In this document: positions 32,709 through 42,890 of the stretch, one piece after another
How positions within the stretch are numbered: position 1 is the stretch's first letter
How the letters are laid out: each line of letters opens with the position of its first letter
Assembly: GCF_003143755.1 (NCBI RefSeq)
Contig: NZ_QFRI01000001.1
Location: 1,386,051 to 1,450,050 of the forward strand
Source: Algibacter marinivivus
GTDB taxonomy: Bacteria; Bacteroidota; Bacteroidia; Flavobacteriales; Flavobacteriaceae
Reading direction: 5' to 3'
DNA length: 64,000 nucleotides
The notes under the pieces: generated by a model
The model's database searches: none
Told to the model about the DNA's origin: nothing
Seen by the model: the letters and a program-made list of their open reading frames with translations, nothing else
Program-made: the position numbers and the translations under genes

Positions 32709-35423
32709 ATGGCTGAAACAATTAGATTAAATAAAGTATTACGCGAGCTTAACATCTCTCTTGATCGTGCTGTAGAATTTTTAGATTCTAAAGGCGTTGA
32801 GATAGAGAAGCGCCCGACTACGAAAATTTCTCAGGAGACTTATGATTTGCTTTCTGATGAATTTGAGACGGATGCAAATAAAAAGATGAAGTCTCAAAAA
32901 GTAAGCGAAGCTAAGCTTAAAGAAAAGGAAGATTTACGTGTTAAACGTGAAAAAGAATTAGAGGCAAAGCAAAAAGCACAAGAAGCCAGAGAAAAAGCTC
33001 AGCAAGAGGAAGTGGTTAAAGCCGCAGCAGAACTTTCGGGTCCTAAAACTGTTGGAAAAATAGATTTAGACGGCAAGAAAGCTGAAGCAAAGCCAGAAGC
33101 TCCTGCAGAAAAAGTTGAAGAAAAAGCTAAGACTGTAAAAACTGAAACGCCTAAAGTTGAAGAGAAACCAGTTGAAGCTAAAAAGCCTGAACCTAAAGAA
33201 ACACCTACAAAGGAAGTTTTAAATGAAGATGGCGAGGTTGTTCCTGATGAAAAGGTTACAACACAATATAAAAAACTTACTGGCCCAAAAATAGCTGGAG
33301 ATAAAATTGATTTATCTAAGTTTAATAAGCCTAAAAAGAAAAAAGAAGAAAAGAAAACAGATGCTAAAGCTGGAGATGCTAAGAAAAAGCGTCGTCGTAT
33401 TAGTAAAGCTGGACCTCCAAATCAAGGTGGTCAAAATAGAGGCCCTGGGAATCGTGGTAATGATCGTTTCAAAGGAAAACCTGGACAAGGTCGTCGTAAT
33501 ACTCCAAAAGAAGAGCCTTCTGAAGAAGATGTGAAAAAACAAGTGCGTGAAACACTTGAAAAACTTCAAGGAAAATCTAGCAAAGGTAGAGGCGCAAAAA
33601 ATAGAAGAGAGAAAAGAGATAAACATAGAGAGCAATCTGAAATCGATCAACAAATCGAAGCAGCAGAAAGCAAAATCATTAAAGTAACAGAATTTGTTAC
33701 TGCCAGTGAAATGGCTACCATGATGGATGTTGGTGTTACTGAAATTATTTCTGCTTGTATGTCTCTTGGTATGATGGTAACAATGAATCAGCGTTTAGAT
33801 GCTGAAACATTATCTATTGTTGCTGAAGAATTTGGATATCAAGTAGAATTTGTAACTGCAGATATAGAAGAGTCTATTGAAGAAGTTGAAGATAAACCAG
33901 AAGATTTAAAATCTCGTGCACCAATTGTTACGGTAATGGGTCACGTAGATCATGGTAAAACATCACTTTTAGATTACATCCGTGAAGAAAATGTAATTGC
34001 TGGTGAATCAGGTGGAATTACCCAACATATTGGAGCTTATGGTGTTCAATTAGAAAGCGGGCAAAAAATAGCATTCTTAGATACACCGGGTCACGAGGCC
34101 TTTACAGCAATGCGTGCTCGTGGTGCTCAAGTAACAGATATAGCTATTATTGTAGCTGCAGCTGATGATGATATCATGCCGCAAACAAAAGAGGCTATTT
34201 CGCATGCTCAGGCTGCTGGAGTTCCTATTGTATTCGCTATTAATAAAATAGATTTACCAGCTGCAAACCCAGAAAAAATTAAAGAAGGTTTAGCTAATAT
34301 GAATTTATTAGTTGAAGATTGGGGTGGAAAAGTTCAGTCTCATGACATTTCTGCTAAAATGGGTACTGGTGTTAAAGAATTATTAGAAAAAGTATTGCTT
34401 GAAGCGGAGTTATTAGAGCTTAAAGCAAATCCAAATAAACCTGCTATTGGTACAGTTGTAGAAGCATTCTTAGATAAAGGGCGTGGATATGTATCAACAA
34501 TTCTTGTGCAAGCAGGAACTTTAAAAGTTGGAGATTATGTACTTGCTGGTCAGCATAGTGGTAAAGTAAAAGCAATGCATGATGAGCGTGGTAACGATGT
34601 TGCTGAGGCAGGTCCTTCTACACCAGTTTCTATACTTGGTTTAGATGGTGCGCCACAAGCAGGTGATAAATTTAACGTATTTGCAGATGAGCGTGAAGCG
34701 AAACAAATTGCTTCAAAACGTGCGCAATTACAACGTGAGCAATCTGTTAGAACACAACGTCATATTACATTAGATGAAATTGGTCGTCGTATTGCACTTG
34801 GAGATTTCCAAGAGTTAAATATTATCCTTAAAGGTGATGTGGATGGTTCTGTTGAAGCATTAACTGATTCGTTCCAGAAATTATCTACTGAAGAAATTCA
34901 AGTGAATATCTTACATAAAGGTGTTGGAGCTATTACTGAAAGTGATGTATTATTAGCTTCGGCTTCTGATGCTATTATCGTTGGATTTAATGTACGTCCT
35001 GTTGGAAATGCAAGATCTATTGCTGATAAAGAAGAAATTGATATCAGAACATACTCAATCATCTATGATGCTATTAACGATCTTAAAGACGCTATGGAAG
35101 GTATGTTATCTCCAGAGCTTAAAGAAGAGATTACTGGTACTGCTGAAATTAGAGAAATATTTAAAGTATCTAAAATCGGAACCATTGCTGGTTGTATGGT
35201 AACTAACGGTAAAATACTTAGAAACTCAGGGATCAGATTGATTCGTGATGGTGTAGTTGTATTTACTGGAGAATTAGCATCATTAAAACGATTTAAAGAT
35301 GATGCTAAAGAAGTATCAAAAGGATACGATTGTGGTATGCAAATTAAAAACTACAATGATATAAAAGAAGGCGACATTATTGAAGCTTTCCATGAAGTTG
35401 AGGTTAAGAAGAAGTTAAAGTAA
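32709..35423 (+). CDS. infB: Translation initiation factor IF-2
   Basis: A 904-residue GTPase that brings initiator tRNA to the ribosome. The N-terminal IF2_N subdomain (1-55, [22 protein letters not shown]) is followed by about 270 residues of highly charged, repetitive Lys/Glu/Ala/Pro and Gly/Arg/Asn-rich sequence, then a second IF2_N-like part near 325-390. The G domain starts near 405: [12 protein letters not shown] (G1), [12 protein letters not shown] (G2), DTPGHEAF (G3) and NKIDLP (G4). Beta-barrel domains II, III and IV follow. Last gene of the operon, closed by a strong bidirectional terminator. Confidence 0.98.
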   Translation: MAETIRLNKVLRELNISLDRAVEFLDSKGVEIEKRPTTKISQETYDLLSDEFETDANKKMKSQKVSEAKLKEKEDLRVKREKELEAKQKAQEAREKAQQEEVVKAAAELSGPKTVGKIDLDGKKAEAKPEAPAEKVEEKAKTVKTETPKVEEKPVEAKKPEPKETPTKEVLNEDGEVVPDEKVTTQYKKLTGPKIAGDKIDLSKFNKPKKKKEEKKTDAKAGDAKKKRRRISKAGPPNQGGQNRGPGNRGNDRFKGKPGQGRRNTPKEEPSEEDVKKQVRETLEKLQGKSSKGRGAKNRREKRDKHREQSEIDQQIEAAESKIIKVTEFVTASEMATMMDVGVTEIISACMSLGMMVTMNQRLDAETLSIVAEEFGYQVEFVTADIEESIEEVEDKPEDLKSRAPIVTVMGHVDHGKTSLLDYIREENVIAGESGGITQHIGAYGVQLESGQKIAFLDTPGHEAFTAMRARGAQVTDIAIIVAAADDDIMPQTKEAISHAQAAGVPIVFAINKIDLPAANPEKIKEGLANMNLLVEDWGGKVQSHDISAKMGTGVKELLEKVLLEAELLELKANPNKPAIGTVVEAFLDKGRGYVSTILVQAGTLKVGDYVLAGQHSGKVKAMHDERGNDVAEAGPSTPVSILGLDGAPQAGDKFNVFADEREAKQIASKRAQLQREQSVRTQRHITLDEIGRRIALGDFQELNIILKGDVDGSVEALTDSFQKLSTEEIQVNILHKGVGAITESDVLLASASDAIIVGFNVRPVGNARSIADKEEIDIRTYSIIYDAINDLKDAMEGMLSPELKEEITGTAEIREIFKVSKIGTIAGCMVTNGKILRNSGIRLIRDGVVVFTGELASLKRFKDDAKEVSKGYDCGMQIKNYNDIKEGDIIEAFHEVEVKKKLK

Positions 35424-35446
35424 TCTTTACATCAATTATGTTAAAT

Positions 35447-35480
35447 AAAAAAAGAGCGGTTAATTAACCGCTCTTTTTTT
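35447..35480. terminator. Bidirectional terminator between infB and the SPOR gene
   Basis: The perfect palindrome GAGCGGTTAATTAACCGCTC (35454-35473) is flanked by seven A on one side and seven T on the other, so it can end both infB and the convergent SPOR-domain gene. Confidence 0.93.
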
Positions 35481-35499
35481 ATTATAAGATTTTTAGTTT

Positions 35500-35901
35500 T
35501 TAACTTTTCTTTGGTTTGAAAATAAAAGCATGAGGAAACGTTCTCTTAATTCTTTTTAAAGCCCTGTCTGCTTCAAGACGTGTTCTAAAGTTTCCTACCC
35601 ATATTTTAAAATTAGGTGTTTCATATTGAATTGAAGGATTCCAACCACCACTTACAGACTTGTTATACTCTTCTTGAGCAGCATAAGCACCGGCACGATT
35701 ACCCGAATAAACTTGAATTTTGTAACGTTTTGGATCAGCTTCATTTTTATTCATTTCCTTTTTTAAATCAAGTAAAACGGTAATATGTTTGTCTTGATTT
35801 ATAGTTACATCGCCTTGTTGAGAGTGACCGTGTACTGAAATCAACATAAAAGTAATAAGGCTTAAAAAACTAATTTTTAAATTCAATGGTTTCATTTTCA
35901 A
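35500..35901 (-). CDS. SPOR-domain exported protein
   Basis: A 133-residue protein with a signal peptide (LKISFLSLITFMLISVHGHSQ, residues about 6-27 in two parts) and a C-terminal SPOR domain (about 60-130: YKIQVYSGNR, FKIWVGNFRTRLEADRALKRI). SPOR domains bind denuded peptidoglycan glycan strands, usually at division sites. Small stand-alone secreted SPOR proteins are frequent in Flavobacteriaceae. Minus strand; a -7 match TACATTTG (35913-35920) is 11 bases upstream, implying a very short leader. It converges on infB. Confidence 0.88.
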   Translation of the reverse strand: MKMKPLNLKISFLSLITFMLISVHGHSQQGDVTINQDKHITVLLDLKKEMNKNEADPKRYKIQVYSGNRAGAYAAQEEYNKSVSGGWNPSIQYETPNFKIWVGNFRTRLEADRALKRIKRTFPHAFIFKPKKS

Positions 35902-36018
35902 AATTATTTATACAAATGTATACGTTATAAACTTAATTGTGGCTCTTTTTATTATTTAGAATCCCTCTAAATTATCAATTAACACTTCTGTAACATTTCT
36001 AAAATGGACTTTTAATAT

Positions 36019-36026
36019 TACTTTTG
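36019..36026 (+). promoter_or_regulatory. Promoter (-7 element) of the actABCDEF-coxBA operon
   Basis: TACTTTTG matches TAnnTTTG and lies 32 bases before the first ATG of actA. No TTG at the -33 spacing (TTT is present). No other promoter-like site with spacing is seen between here and coxA, consistent with one long operon. Confidence 0.6.
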
Positions 36027-36058
36027 CGAGAGATTTTTTTAACTGTATTTTTCCATTT

Positions 36059-37402
36059 ATGATAATGAAAAAATCATACCAAAGTTTAGAAGTTAATTTG
36101 ACCAACAATATGAGAAAGGTGATTCACCGTAAATTAAGCAAAAACTTTCTTCGTTTAGGCTTAGTTTTTTTATTAGCGTTTACAAATACTCTTTCTGCTC
36201 AAGAAGGAGATCCAGCAAAAGGAAAATCATTATTCAATGCCAATTGTGCTGCCTGTCATAAGTTAGATAAAAAGATGACTGGACCTGCATTACGTAATGT
36301 AGAGGCGCGTTTAGCTGAAGAAGAAGGTTTAGATAGAGAATGGTTGTACGCTTGGATTAAAAATAGTGCCGGAGTTATTAAATCTGGGGATGCTTACGCA
36401 AACAAAATTTACAAAGAATATGGAGGTGCAGCTATGACTGCGTTTCCTCAATTGTCTAATGAAGACATTGATAATATTTTAGCTTACACTGCTGAAGAGA
36501 AGAAAGTTGCTCCACCTACGCCACCAAATCCTGATGGTGGAACTGATACTGCAACTTCTGGAGGCATTTCAAACGAAATCATTTTAGGAGCTCTTGCAAT
36601 TCTATTTATTTTATTAGCGGCTGGATTATACTTAGTAAATAAAACATTACGTCGTTTTGCATCTGCTCAAGGTATAGATTTACCTGAGTCTTCAAGTAGA
36701 ACGCCATTATGGAAAGCATTTATTCAAAATCAATTTTTAATGCTTGTAGTAGCGATATTCTTTTTATTGTCTAGTGCTTATTTTGTGTACGGATACTTAT
36801 CGCAAATTGGTGTTGATCAAGGATATCAACCAGTACAGCCAATTCATTTTTCGCATAAAATACACGCAGGCGATAATGGTGTAGATTGTAAATACTGTCA
36901 CTCTTCTGCAAGAGTTAGTAAAACGTCAGGAATACCTTCACTTAATGTTTGTATGAACTGTCATAAATCAATCTATGAATATACTGGAGAGACTTCACCA
37001 GAATATTCAAAAGAATTCTATGATGGTGAAATTAAAAAATTATATGCTGCAGCTGGATGGGATGATGCTGAACAGAAATACACTGGTGAATCTAGTCCAG
37101 TAAAATGGGTTCGTATTCATAACTTACCAGATTTCGCATATTTCAATCACTCACAACACGTTACTGTTGCTGGGGTTGAATGTCAAACATGTCACGGGCC
37201 AGTTGAAGAAATGGAAGTGATGTACCAACATGCACCATTAACAATGGGTTGGTGTATCAATTGTCATAGAGAAACAAATATTGACGTTAAAGACAACGCG
37301 TACTACACTAAAATACACGAAGAGTTATCTAAGAAATATGGTGTAGATGAGTTAACAGCTGCTCAAATGGGTGGTCTGGAATGTGGTAAGTGTCATTATT
37401 AA
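36059..37402 (+). CDS. actA: Alternative complex III subunit ActA, six-heme cytochrome c
   Basis: Membrane-anchored multiheme cytochrome of alternative complex III, which oxidises menaquinol. Six CxxCH sites are visible: CAACH at 63-67 in an N-terminal cytochrome c domain with likely Met126 ligand, then CKYCH 277-281, CMNCH 298-302, CQTCH 375-379, CINCH 399-403 and CGKCH 442-446. A signal peptide (hydrophobic LGLVFLLAFTNTLSAQ) is preceded by a basic stretch; ATG at 36110 (Met18) may be the true start. Membrane helices lie near 171-193 and 223-246. First gene of actABCDEF-coxBA. Confidence 0.93.
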   Translation: MIMKKSYQSLEVNLTNNMRKVIHRKLSKNFLRLGLVFLLAFTNTLSAQEGDPAKGKSLFNANCAACHKLDKKMTGPALRNVEARLAEEEGLDREWLYAWIKNSAGVIKSGDAYANKIYKEYGGAAMTAFPQLSNEDIDNILAYTAEEKKVAPPTPPNPDGGTDTATSGGISNEIILGALAILFILLAAGLYLVNKTLRRFASAQGIDLPESSSRTPLWKAFIQNQFLMLVVAIFFLLSSAYFVYGYLSQIGVDQGYQPVQPIHFSHKIHAGDNGVDCKYCHSSARVSKTSGIPSLNVCMNCHKSIYEYTGETSPEYSKEFYDGEIKKLYAAAGWDDAEQKYTGESSPVKWVRIHNLPDFAYFNHSQHVTVAGVECQTCHGPVEEMEVMYQHAPLTMGWCINCHRETNIDVKDNAYYTKIHEELSKKYGVDELTAAQMGGLECGKCHY

Positions 37403-37475
37403 GAATAAAATGATTGTAACACTTAGTGTAGTCTAAGTGTAAAAAAATTAATAAGAAGTAATTCAATTATATAAT

Positions 37476-40400
37476 ATGTCATCAAACAAGAAATACTGGA
37501 AAAGTGTTGAAGAGCTAAACGAAAATAGCTCTATTGTTGAGACGCTAAAACAAAACGAGTTTGTAGCTGAGATTCCTACTGATGAATTTTTAGGTGATAA
37601 AGAAACATTAGAGTCATCTTCTACAACACGTCGCGATTTCTTAAAATATGTAGGATTTAGTACAGCTGCTGCATCTTTAGCGGCTTGTGAGGGTCCTGTG
37701 AAAAAATCTATTCCTTATGTAGTACAACCAGTAGAGATTATTCCTGGTGTTGCAAATTATTACGCGACTACAATTGCTAATGGATTTGATTTTGCAAGTG
37801 TTTTAGTTAAAACGCGCGAAGGTCGTCCAATTAAGATTGAAAACAACACCATGGCAACTACTAACGGTAGTGCAAATGCTAGGGTGAATGCTTCAGTTTT
37901 AGGGTTGTATGACAGTTTGAGAGTTCAAGGCCCTAAGAAAGGCGATGCGTCTATTTCTTGGAGTGATTTTGATTCTGAAACAACAAAAAAATTAACTGAT
38001 ATTGCTGCGGCTAATAAAGATATTGTGTTGCTAACACAAACTTTTGCAAGTCCTTCAACTAGTAAGTTGATTTCTGAGTTTAAAGAAAAATATGGTAATG
38101 TTCGTCACGTAGTTTATGATGCTGTTTCAGAATCAGCTGCATTAGATGCTTACCAAGCTAAATATGGTGAACGCGGATTAGCAAATTACGATTTTGCTAA
38201 AGCGATGACTATCGTTTCTGTTGGTGCAGATTTCTTAGGAGATTGGCAAGGTGGAGGTTTCGACTCTGGATATTCTAAAAACAGAGTGCCAGATCACGGT
38301 AAAATGTCAAGACACGTTCAGTTTGAGTCTAACATGTCTTTAACTGGTGCAAATGCTGATAAACGTGTGCCTTTAACACCATCTCAACAAAAAATAGCTC
38401 TAGCTAAATTACATAGTCAAATCGTTGGTGGTTCTGTTTCAGGAGATTTACCTACTCATATTGAAGATGCAGTTAAAAAAGCTGCTTCTCAATTGAAGAA
38501 AGCGGGAAGTAATGGTGTTGTAGTTACTGGTATTAACGATGTAAATGCACAAGCAGTTGCTATCGAAATTAATGAAGCTTTAGGAAGTAAGGCTTTTGAT
38601 CCTAAAACACCAATTAAAACAAGACAAGGTAATGATAAAGCAGTAGCACAATTAGTAGCTGATATGAAAGCTGGTAAAGTTGCTGCAATTATCATGAGTG
38701 GTGTAAACCCAATATATACATTGGCAAATGCTTCAGATTTTGCTGAAGGATTGAAAAAAACAGAATTATCTGTAGCGTTCTCAATGAAAGCTGATGAAAC
38801 GTCTACGCAAACACAATATATAGCAGCAGCACCTCATTATTTAGAGTCTTGGGGAGATGTTGAACTTAAAAAAGGACATTATGCGTTAATGCAACCAACA
38901 ATCCGTCCTTTATTTGATACAAGACAGTTTCAAGAAGCTTTATTAAAGTGGAATGGAAATGATGTGTCTTATCACGATTATATTAAAGACGCTTGGGGAA
39001 CTAGTATTTTAGGTGGAAGTTCTTTCAATAAAGCCTTACATGATGGCGCTTATGTTGGAACTATTGCTACTGAAGTTGAAGATACTGCCGATGTAGTTGA
39101 AGAAGAAAATGCAACACCTTTTGGAAATGCAGCACGCTCATTAGCAGCATCTGCTAAATCTGAAGGTTTAGAATTAACATTATACACTAAAGTAGGTATG
39201 GGTGATGGTCAGCAAGCCAACAACCCATGGTTACAAGAGTTTCCAGATCCAATTACAAGAACATCTTGGGATAACTATTTAACGGTTTCAAAAGCAGATG
39301 CAGATCGTATTGGTTTAACAAATAAGCATGTTGCAAATGGTGCTTTAAATGGTAGTTATGCAAATGTTACTGTAAATGGTGTAACAGTTACTGCTCCAGT
39401 AATGATTCAACCAGGACAAGCAAAAGGTTCTGTTGGATTAGCATTAGGATATGGTAGAACTGCTGGTTTAAAAGAAGAGATGCAAACTGGTGTAAATGCA
39501 TATGCATTATATCAAAACGCTAATAATGTTCAGAGTGTAACTATTGAACCTGCTACTGGTGAGCATGAATTTGCTTCTGTACAACTTCATAATACTTTAA
39601 TGGGTCGTGGCGATATTGTTCGCGAAACAACTTTAGAGATTTTTAATACAAAAGATAGAGACGTATGGAATAAAGTTCCAACGGTATCTTTAAATCACGA
39701 AGAAACTCCAGTTACTTCACCAGATGTTGATTTATGGGATGAATTTGATCGTTCAATTGGACATCATTTTAACTTATCAATCGATTTAAATGCCTGTACA
39801 GGATGTGGAGCTTGTGTAATTGCTTGTCATGCTGAAAATAATGTGCCTGTAGTTGGTAAAACTGAAGTACGTCGTAGTCGTGATATGCACTGGTTACGTA
39901 TTGATAGATATTATTCATCTGAAGAATCTTTTGAAGGTGATGACAATAAAAAAGATAATATTTCTGGTTTAGGAAGTTCATTAAGTGAATTTGGTGAATT
40001 GGAAAATGCTTCTGAGAATCCTCAAGTAGTATTCCAACCAGTAATGTGTCAACATTGTAACCATGCACCTTGTGAAACAGTTTGTCCTGTGGCAGCAACT
40101 TCACATGGTCGTCAAGGTCAAAATCATATGGCTTATAACCGTTGCGTAGGTACTAGATATTGTGCAAACAACTGTCCTTATAAAGTGCGTCGTTTTAACT
40201 GGTTCTTATACAACGGAAATGATGAGTTCGATTATCATATGAATGATGATTTAGGACGTATGGTATTAAATCCAGATGTGGTTGTTCGTTCTCGTGGTGT
40301 TATGGAAAAATGTTCTATGTGTATTCAAAAAACACAAAAAACTATTCTTGATGCAAAACGTGATGGACGTGAAATCAAAGATGGTGAATTCCAAACAGCT

Positions 40401-40571
40401 TGTTCTGCAGCTTGTAGTAATGGAGCAATGAGTTTTGGAGATATCAATGATAAAGACAGTAAAGTTGCAAAACTTTTAAAAGATGATCGTATGTATCACT
40501 TATTAGAAAGTGTTGGTACTAAGCCTAACGTGCAGTATCATACTAAAGTGAGAAATACAACTGAAGCATAA
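37476..40571 (+). CDS. actB: Alternative complex III subunit ActB, molybdopterin-oxidoreductase-like iron-sulfur protein
   Basis: A 1031-residue periplasmic subunit made of a molybdopterin-oxidoreductase-like part (about 80-740, not expected to hold the cofactor in ACIII) and a ferredoxin-like part (about 760-1010). Export: TAT-like twin arginine RR at 52-53 after an unusual 50-residue hydrophilic extension, with a lipobox ending at Cys71 (STAAASLAAC). Cluster cysteines: CTGCGACVIAC at 774-784, CQHCNHAPCETVCP near 858, CVGTRYCANNCP near 890, CSMC near 946 and CSAAC near 970. It carries electrons from menaquinol towards the hemes of ActA and ActE. Confidence 0.94.
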   Translation: MSSNKKYWKSVEELNENSSIVETLKQNEFVAEIPTDEFLGDKETLESSSTTRRDFLKYVGFSTAAASLAACEGPVKKSIPYVVQPVEIIPGVANYYATTIANGFDFASVLVKTREGRPIKIENNTMATTNGSANARVNASVLGLYDSLRVQGPKKGDASISWSDFDSETTKKLTDIAAANKDIVLLTQTFASPSTSKLISEFKEKYGNVRHVVYDAVSESAALDAYQAKYGERGLANYDFAKAMTIVSVGADFLGDWQGGGFDSGYSKNRVPDHGKMSRHVQFESNMSLTGANADKRVPLTPSQQKIALAKLHSQIVGGSVSGDLPTHIEDAVKKAASQLKKAGSNGVVVTGINDVNAQAVAIEINEALGSKAFDPKTPIKTRQGNDKAVAQLVADMKAGKVAAIIMSGVNPIYTLANASDFAEGLKKTELSVAFSMKADETSTQTQYIAAAPHYLESWGDVELKKGHYALMQPTIRPLFDTRQFQEALLKWNGNDVSYHDYIKDAWGTSILGGSSFNKALHDGAYVGTIATEVEDTADVVEEENATPFGNAARSLAASAKSEGLELTLYTKVGMGDGQQANNPWLQEFPDPITRTSWDNYLTVSKADADRIGLTNKHVANGALNGSYANVTVNGVTVTAPVMIQPGQAKGSVGLALGYGRTAGLKEEMQTGVNAYALYQNANNVQSVTIEPATGEHEFASVQLHNTLMGRGDIVRETTLEIFNTKDRDVWNKVPTVSLNHEETPVTSPDVDLWDEFDRSIGHHFNLSIDLNACTGCGACVIACHAENNVPVVGKTEVRRSRDMHWLRIDRYYSSEESFEGDDNKKDNISGLGSSLSEFGELENASENPQVVFQPVMCQHCNHAPCETVCPVAATSHGRQGQNHMAYNRCVGTRYCANNCPYKVRRFNWFLYNGNDEFDYHMNDDLGRMVLNPDVVVRSRGVMEKCSMCIQKTQKTILDAKRDGREIKDGEFQTACSAACSNGAMSFGDINDKDSKVAKLLKDDRMYHLLESVGTKPNVQYHTKVRNTTEA

Positions 40572-40599
40572 ATTTAATTAAAGAATCAATTATATAATT

Positions 40600-42342
40600 A
40601 TGGCGTCTCATTACGAAGCACCTATTAGAAGACCTTTAGTTACAGGTGAAAAATCATACCACGATGTTACTGTGGATGTGGCTAAACCTGTTGAAGGAAA
40701 AGCAAATAAGCAATGGTGGATAGTTTTTTCTATAGCATTGATAGCTTTCCTTTGGGGAATCGGATGTATTTTATACACAATATCTACAGGTATTGGAACT
40801 TGGGGTTTAAACAAGACCGTAGGTTGGGCTTGGGATATTACTAACTTTGTTTGGTGGGTTGGTATTGGTCACGCAGGAACACTTATTTCTGCAGTACTTT
40901 TATTATTCCGTCAAAAATGGAGAATGGCAATTAACCGTTCTGCAGAAGCAATGACGATTTTCTCGGTTGTTCAAGCAGGATTATTTCCTATTATTCACAT
41001 GGGTCGTCCATGGCTAGGGTACTGGGTATTACCAATTCCAAACCAATTTGGTTCATTATGGGTTAACTTTAATTCGCCTTTACTTTGGGATGTATTCGCA
41101 ATTTCAACATATTTATCAGTATCATTAGTATTCTGGTGGACTGGTTTATTACCTGATTTTGCTATGTTACGTGATAGAGCTATTAAGCCTTTTCAAAAGA
41201 AAATATATTCTTTACTAAGTTTCGGTTGGTCTGGTAGAGCAAAAGATTGGCAACGTTTTGAAGAAGTATCATTGGTACTTGCAGGTTTAGCAACACCATT
41301 AGTACTTTCTGTACATACTATTGTATCGTTTGACTTCGCAACATCAGTTATTCCTGGTTGGCATACAACAATTTTCCCACCATACTTTGTTGCTGGTGCG
41401 GTATTCTCAGGATTTGCTATGGTAAACACACTTCTTATTATTATGAGAAAAGTGTGTAACCTTGAAGATTATATTACAGTACAACACATTGAGTTAATGA
41501 ACATAGTCATCATGATTACCGGTTCTATAGTTGGTGTAGCTTATATTACAGAGTTATTCATTGCATGGTACTCAGGTGTAGAATACGAACAATACGCTTT
41601 CTTAAATAGAGCAACCGGACCTTACTGGTGGGCATATTGGGCGATGATGACTTGTAATGTATTCTCTCCACAATTTATGTGGTTCAAGAAATTAAGAACA
41701 AGTATCATGTTCTCATTCTTTATCTCAATTGTAGTAAACATAGGTATGTGGTTTGAGCGTTTTGTAATCATTGTAACTTCGTTACATAGAGATTATTTAC
41801 CATCTTCATGGACAATGTTCTCACCTACATTTGTTGATATTGGGATTTTCATCGGAACAATAGGATTCTTCTTTGTATTATTCTTATTATACTCTAGAAC
41901 ATTCCCTGTTATCGCTCAAGCGGAAGTAAAAACAATTTTGAAATCTTCTGGAGAACGTTATAAAAATATAAGAGAACGAGGTGATAGTTTAGTAGGAACA
42001 GGTGCAGATGCAAGAACATCTGGTAATACAGTTGCTAAACCTGCTGCTAAAGCTAAAAAGGAAATAACTTCAACTGATGGTAATTCAGCAAAAGTGAGTA
42101 ACTTATTAGGAAGCATTGGTGCTTTTGATGCTGCTACTCAAACTGCTGATGATTTAAAGAAAATAAGTGGAGTTGGACCTAAAATGGAAGGCATACTTAA
42201 TAGTATTGGTATTTATACATTCCTTCAGGTTAGTAAGATGACGAAAAAAGAATATGATTTGTTAGACTCGATCACTGAATCTTTTCCAGGAAGAGCAGAA
42301 CGAGATGATTGGGCAGGACAAGCTAAAAAATTAATAAACTAA
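40600..42342 (+). CDS. actC: Alternative complex III subunit ActC (NrfD family) with C-terminal helix-hairpin-helix domain
   Basis: The main quinol-binding membrane subunit of ACIII; about ten transmembrane helices span residues 30-450 (for example WWIVFSIALIAFLWGIGCIL, GIGHAGTLISAVLLLFRQKW). The 580-residue length exceeds a typical NrfD core: after the last helix come about 70 residues of Ala/Lys/Thr-rich linker and then a helix-hairpin-helix-like unit at about 516-580 (DLKKISGVGPKMEGILNSIG). This domain would face the cytoplasm. Its role is unknown. It follows actB by 28 bases and precedes actD by 9. Confidence 0.93.
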   Translation: MASHYEAPIRRPLVTGEKSYHDVTVDVAKPVEGKANKQWWIVFSIALIAFLWGIGCILYTISTGIGTWGLNKTVGWAWDITNFVWWVGIGHAGTLISAVLLLFRQKWRMAINRSAEAMTIFSVVQAGLFPIIHMGRPWLGYWVLPIPNQFGSLWVNFNSPLLWDVFAISTYLSVSLVFWWTGLLPDFAMLRDRAIKPFQKKIYSLLSFGWSGRAKDWQRFEEVSLVLAGLATPLVLSVHTIVSFDFATSVIPGWHTTIFPPYFVAGAVFSGFAMVNTLLIIMRKVCNLEDYITVQHIELMNIVIMITGSIVGVAYITELFIAWYSGVEYEQYAFLNRATGPYWWAYWAMMTCNVFSPQFMWFKKLRTSIMFSFFISIVVNIGMWFERFVIIVTSLHRDYLPSSWTMFSPTFVDIGIFIGTIGFFFVLFLLYSRTFPVIAQAEVKTILKSSGERYKNIRERGDSLVGTGADARTSGNTVAKPAAKAKKEITSTDGNSAKVSNLLGSIGAFDAATQTADDLKKISGVGPKMEGILNSIGIYTFLQVSKMTKKEYDLLDSITESFPGRAERDDWAGQAKKLIN

Positions 42343-42351
42343 ATATAGTCA

Positions 42352-42882
42352 ATGGAAGCTTCAAAAGTTATTCACGCTATTTATACCGATGATGATATTT
42401 TAATGTCTGCCGTTAAAAAGGTTAAGGAAGAAAGACATCACATCGAAGAGATATATACACCGTTTCCGGTTCACGGACTAGACAAAGCTATGGGATTAGC
42501 ACCAACACGTATTGCTATTACAGCATTTATGTATGGTTTAGTTGGTTTAACTGTAGCTATTCTAATGATGAATTTCATCATGATAGAGGATTGGCCTCAA
42601 AACATTGGTGGTAAACCAAGTTTTAGCTACTTAGAAAACATGCCTGCTTTTGTACCAATTATGTTTGAGCTTACAGTGTTTTTTGCAGCTCACTTAATGG
42701 TAATTACATTTTACTTACGTAGTAGAATGTGGCCTTTTAAAAATGCTGAAAATCCTGACCCAAGAACTACAGATGACCATTTTTTAATGGAAATAGCCGT
42801 TCATGGAAATGAAAAAGAATTAGAAAGCTTGTTAGCAGAAACTGGAGCAGTAGAAATTAATTTAGTTGATAAAGCCCATTAA
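42352..42882 (+). CDS. actD: Alternative complex III subunit ActD (DUF3341)
   Basis: A 176-residue protein with two membrane helices (about 60-83 and 102-124) between an N-terminal cytoplasmic domain (VIHAIYTDDDILMSAVKKVK, then EEIYTPFPVHGLDKAMGL) and a C-terminal soluble tail ending in EIAVHGNEKELESLL. This is the DUF3341 family, ActD of alternative complex III, which packs beside ActC. Normal length. Confidence 0.93.
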   Translation: MEASKVIHAIYTDDDILMSAVKKVKEERHHIEEIYTPFPVHGLDKAMGLAPTRIAITAFMYGLVGLTVAILMMNFIMIEDWPQNIGGKPSFSYLENMPAFVPIMFELTVFFAAHLMVITFYLRSRMWPFKNAENPDPRTTDDHFLMEIAVHGNEKELESLLAETGAVEINLVDKAH

Positions 42883-42890
42883 TAAATAAT

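Noticed and set aside
33307-33653. ORFs on both strands within the charged linker of infB
   Set aside because: Shadows of low-complexity Lys/Glu/Gly/Arg codons of IF-2; no independent start context or protein features.
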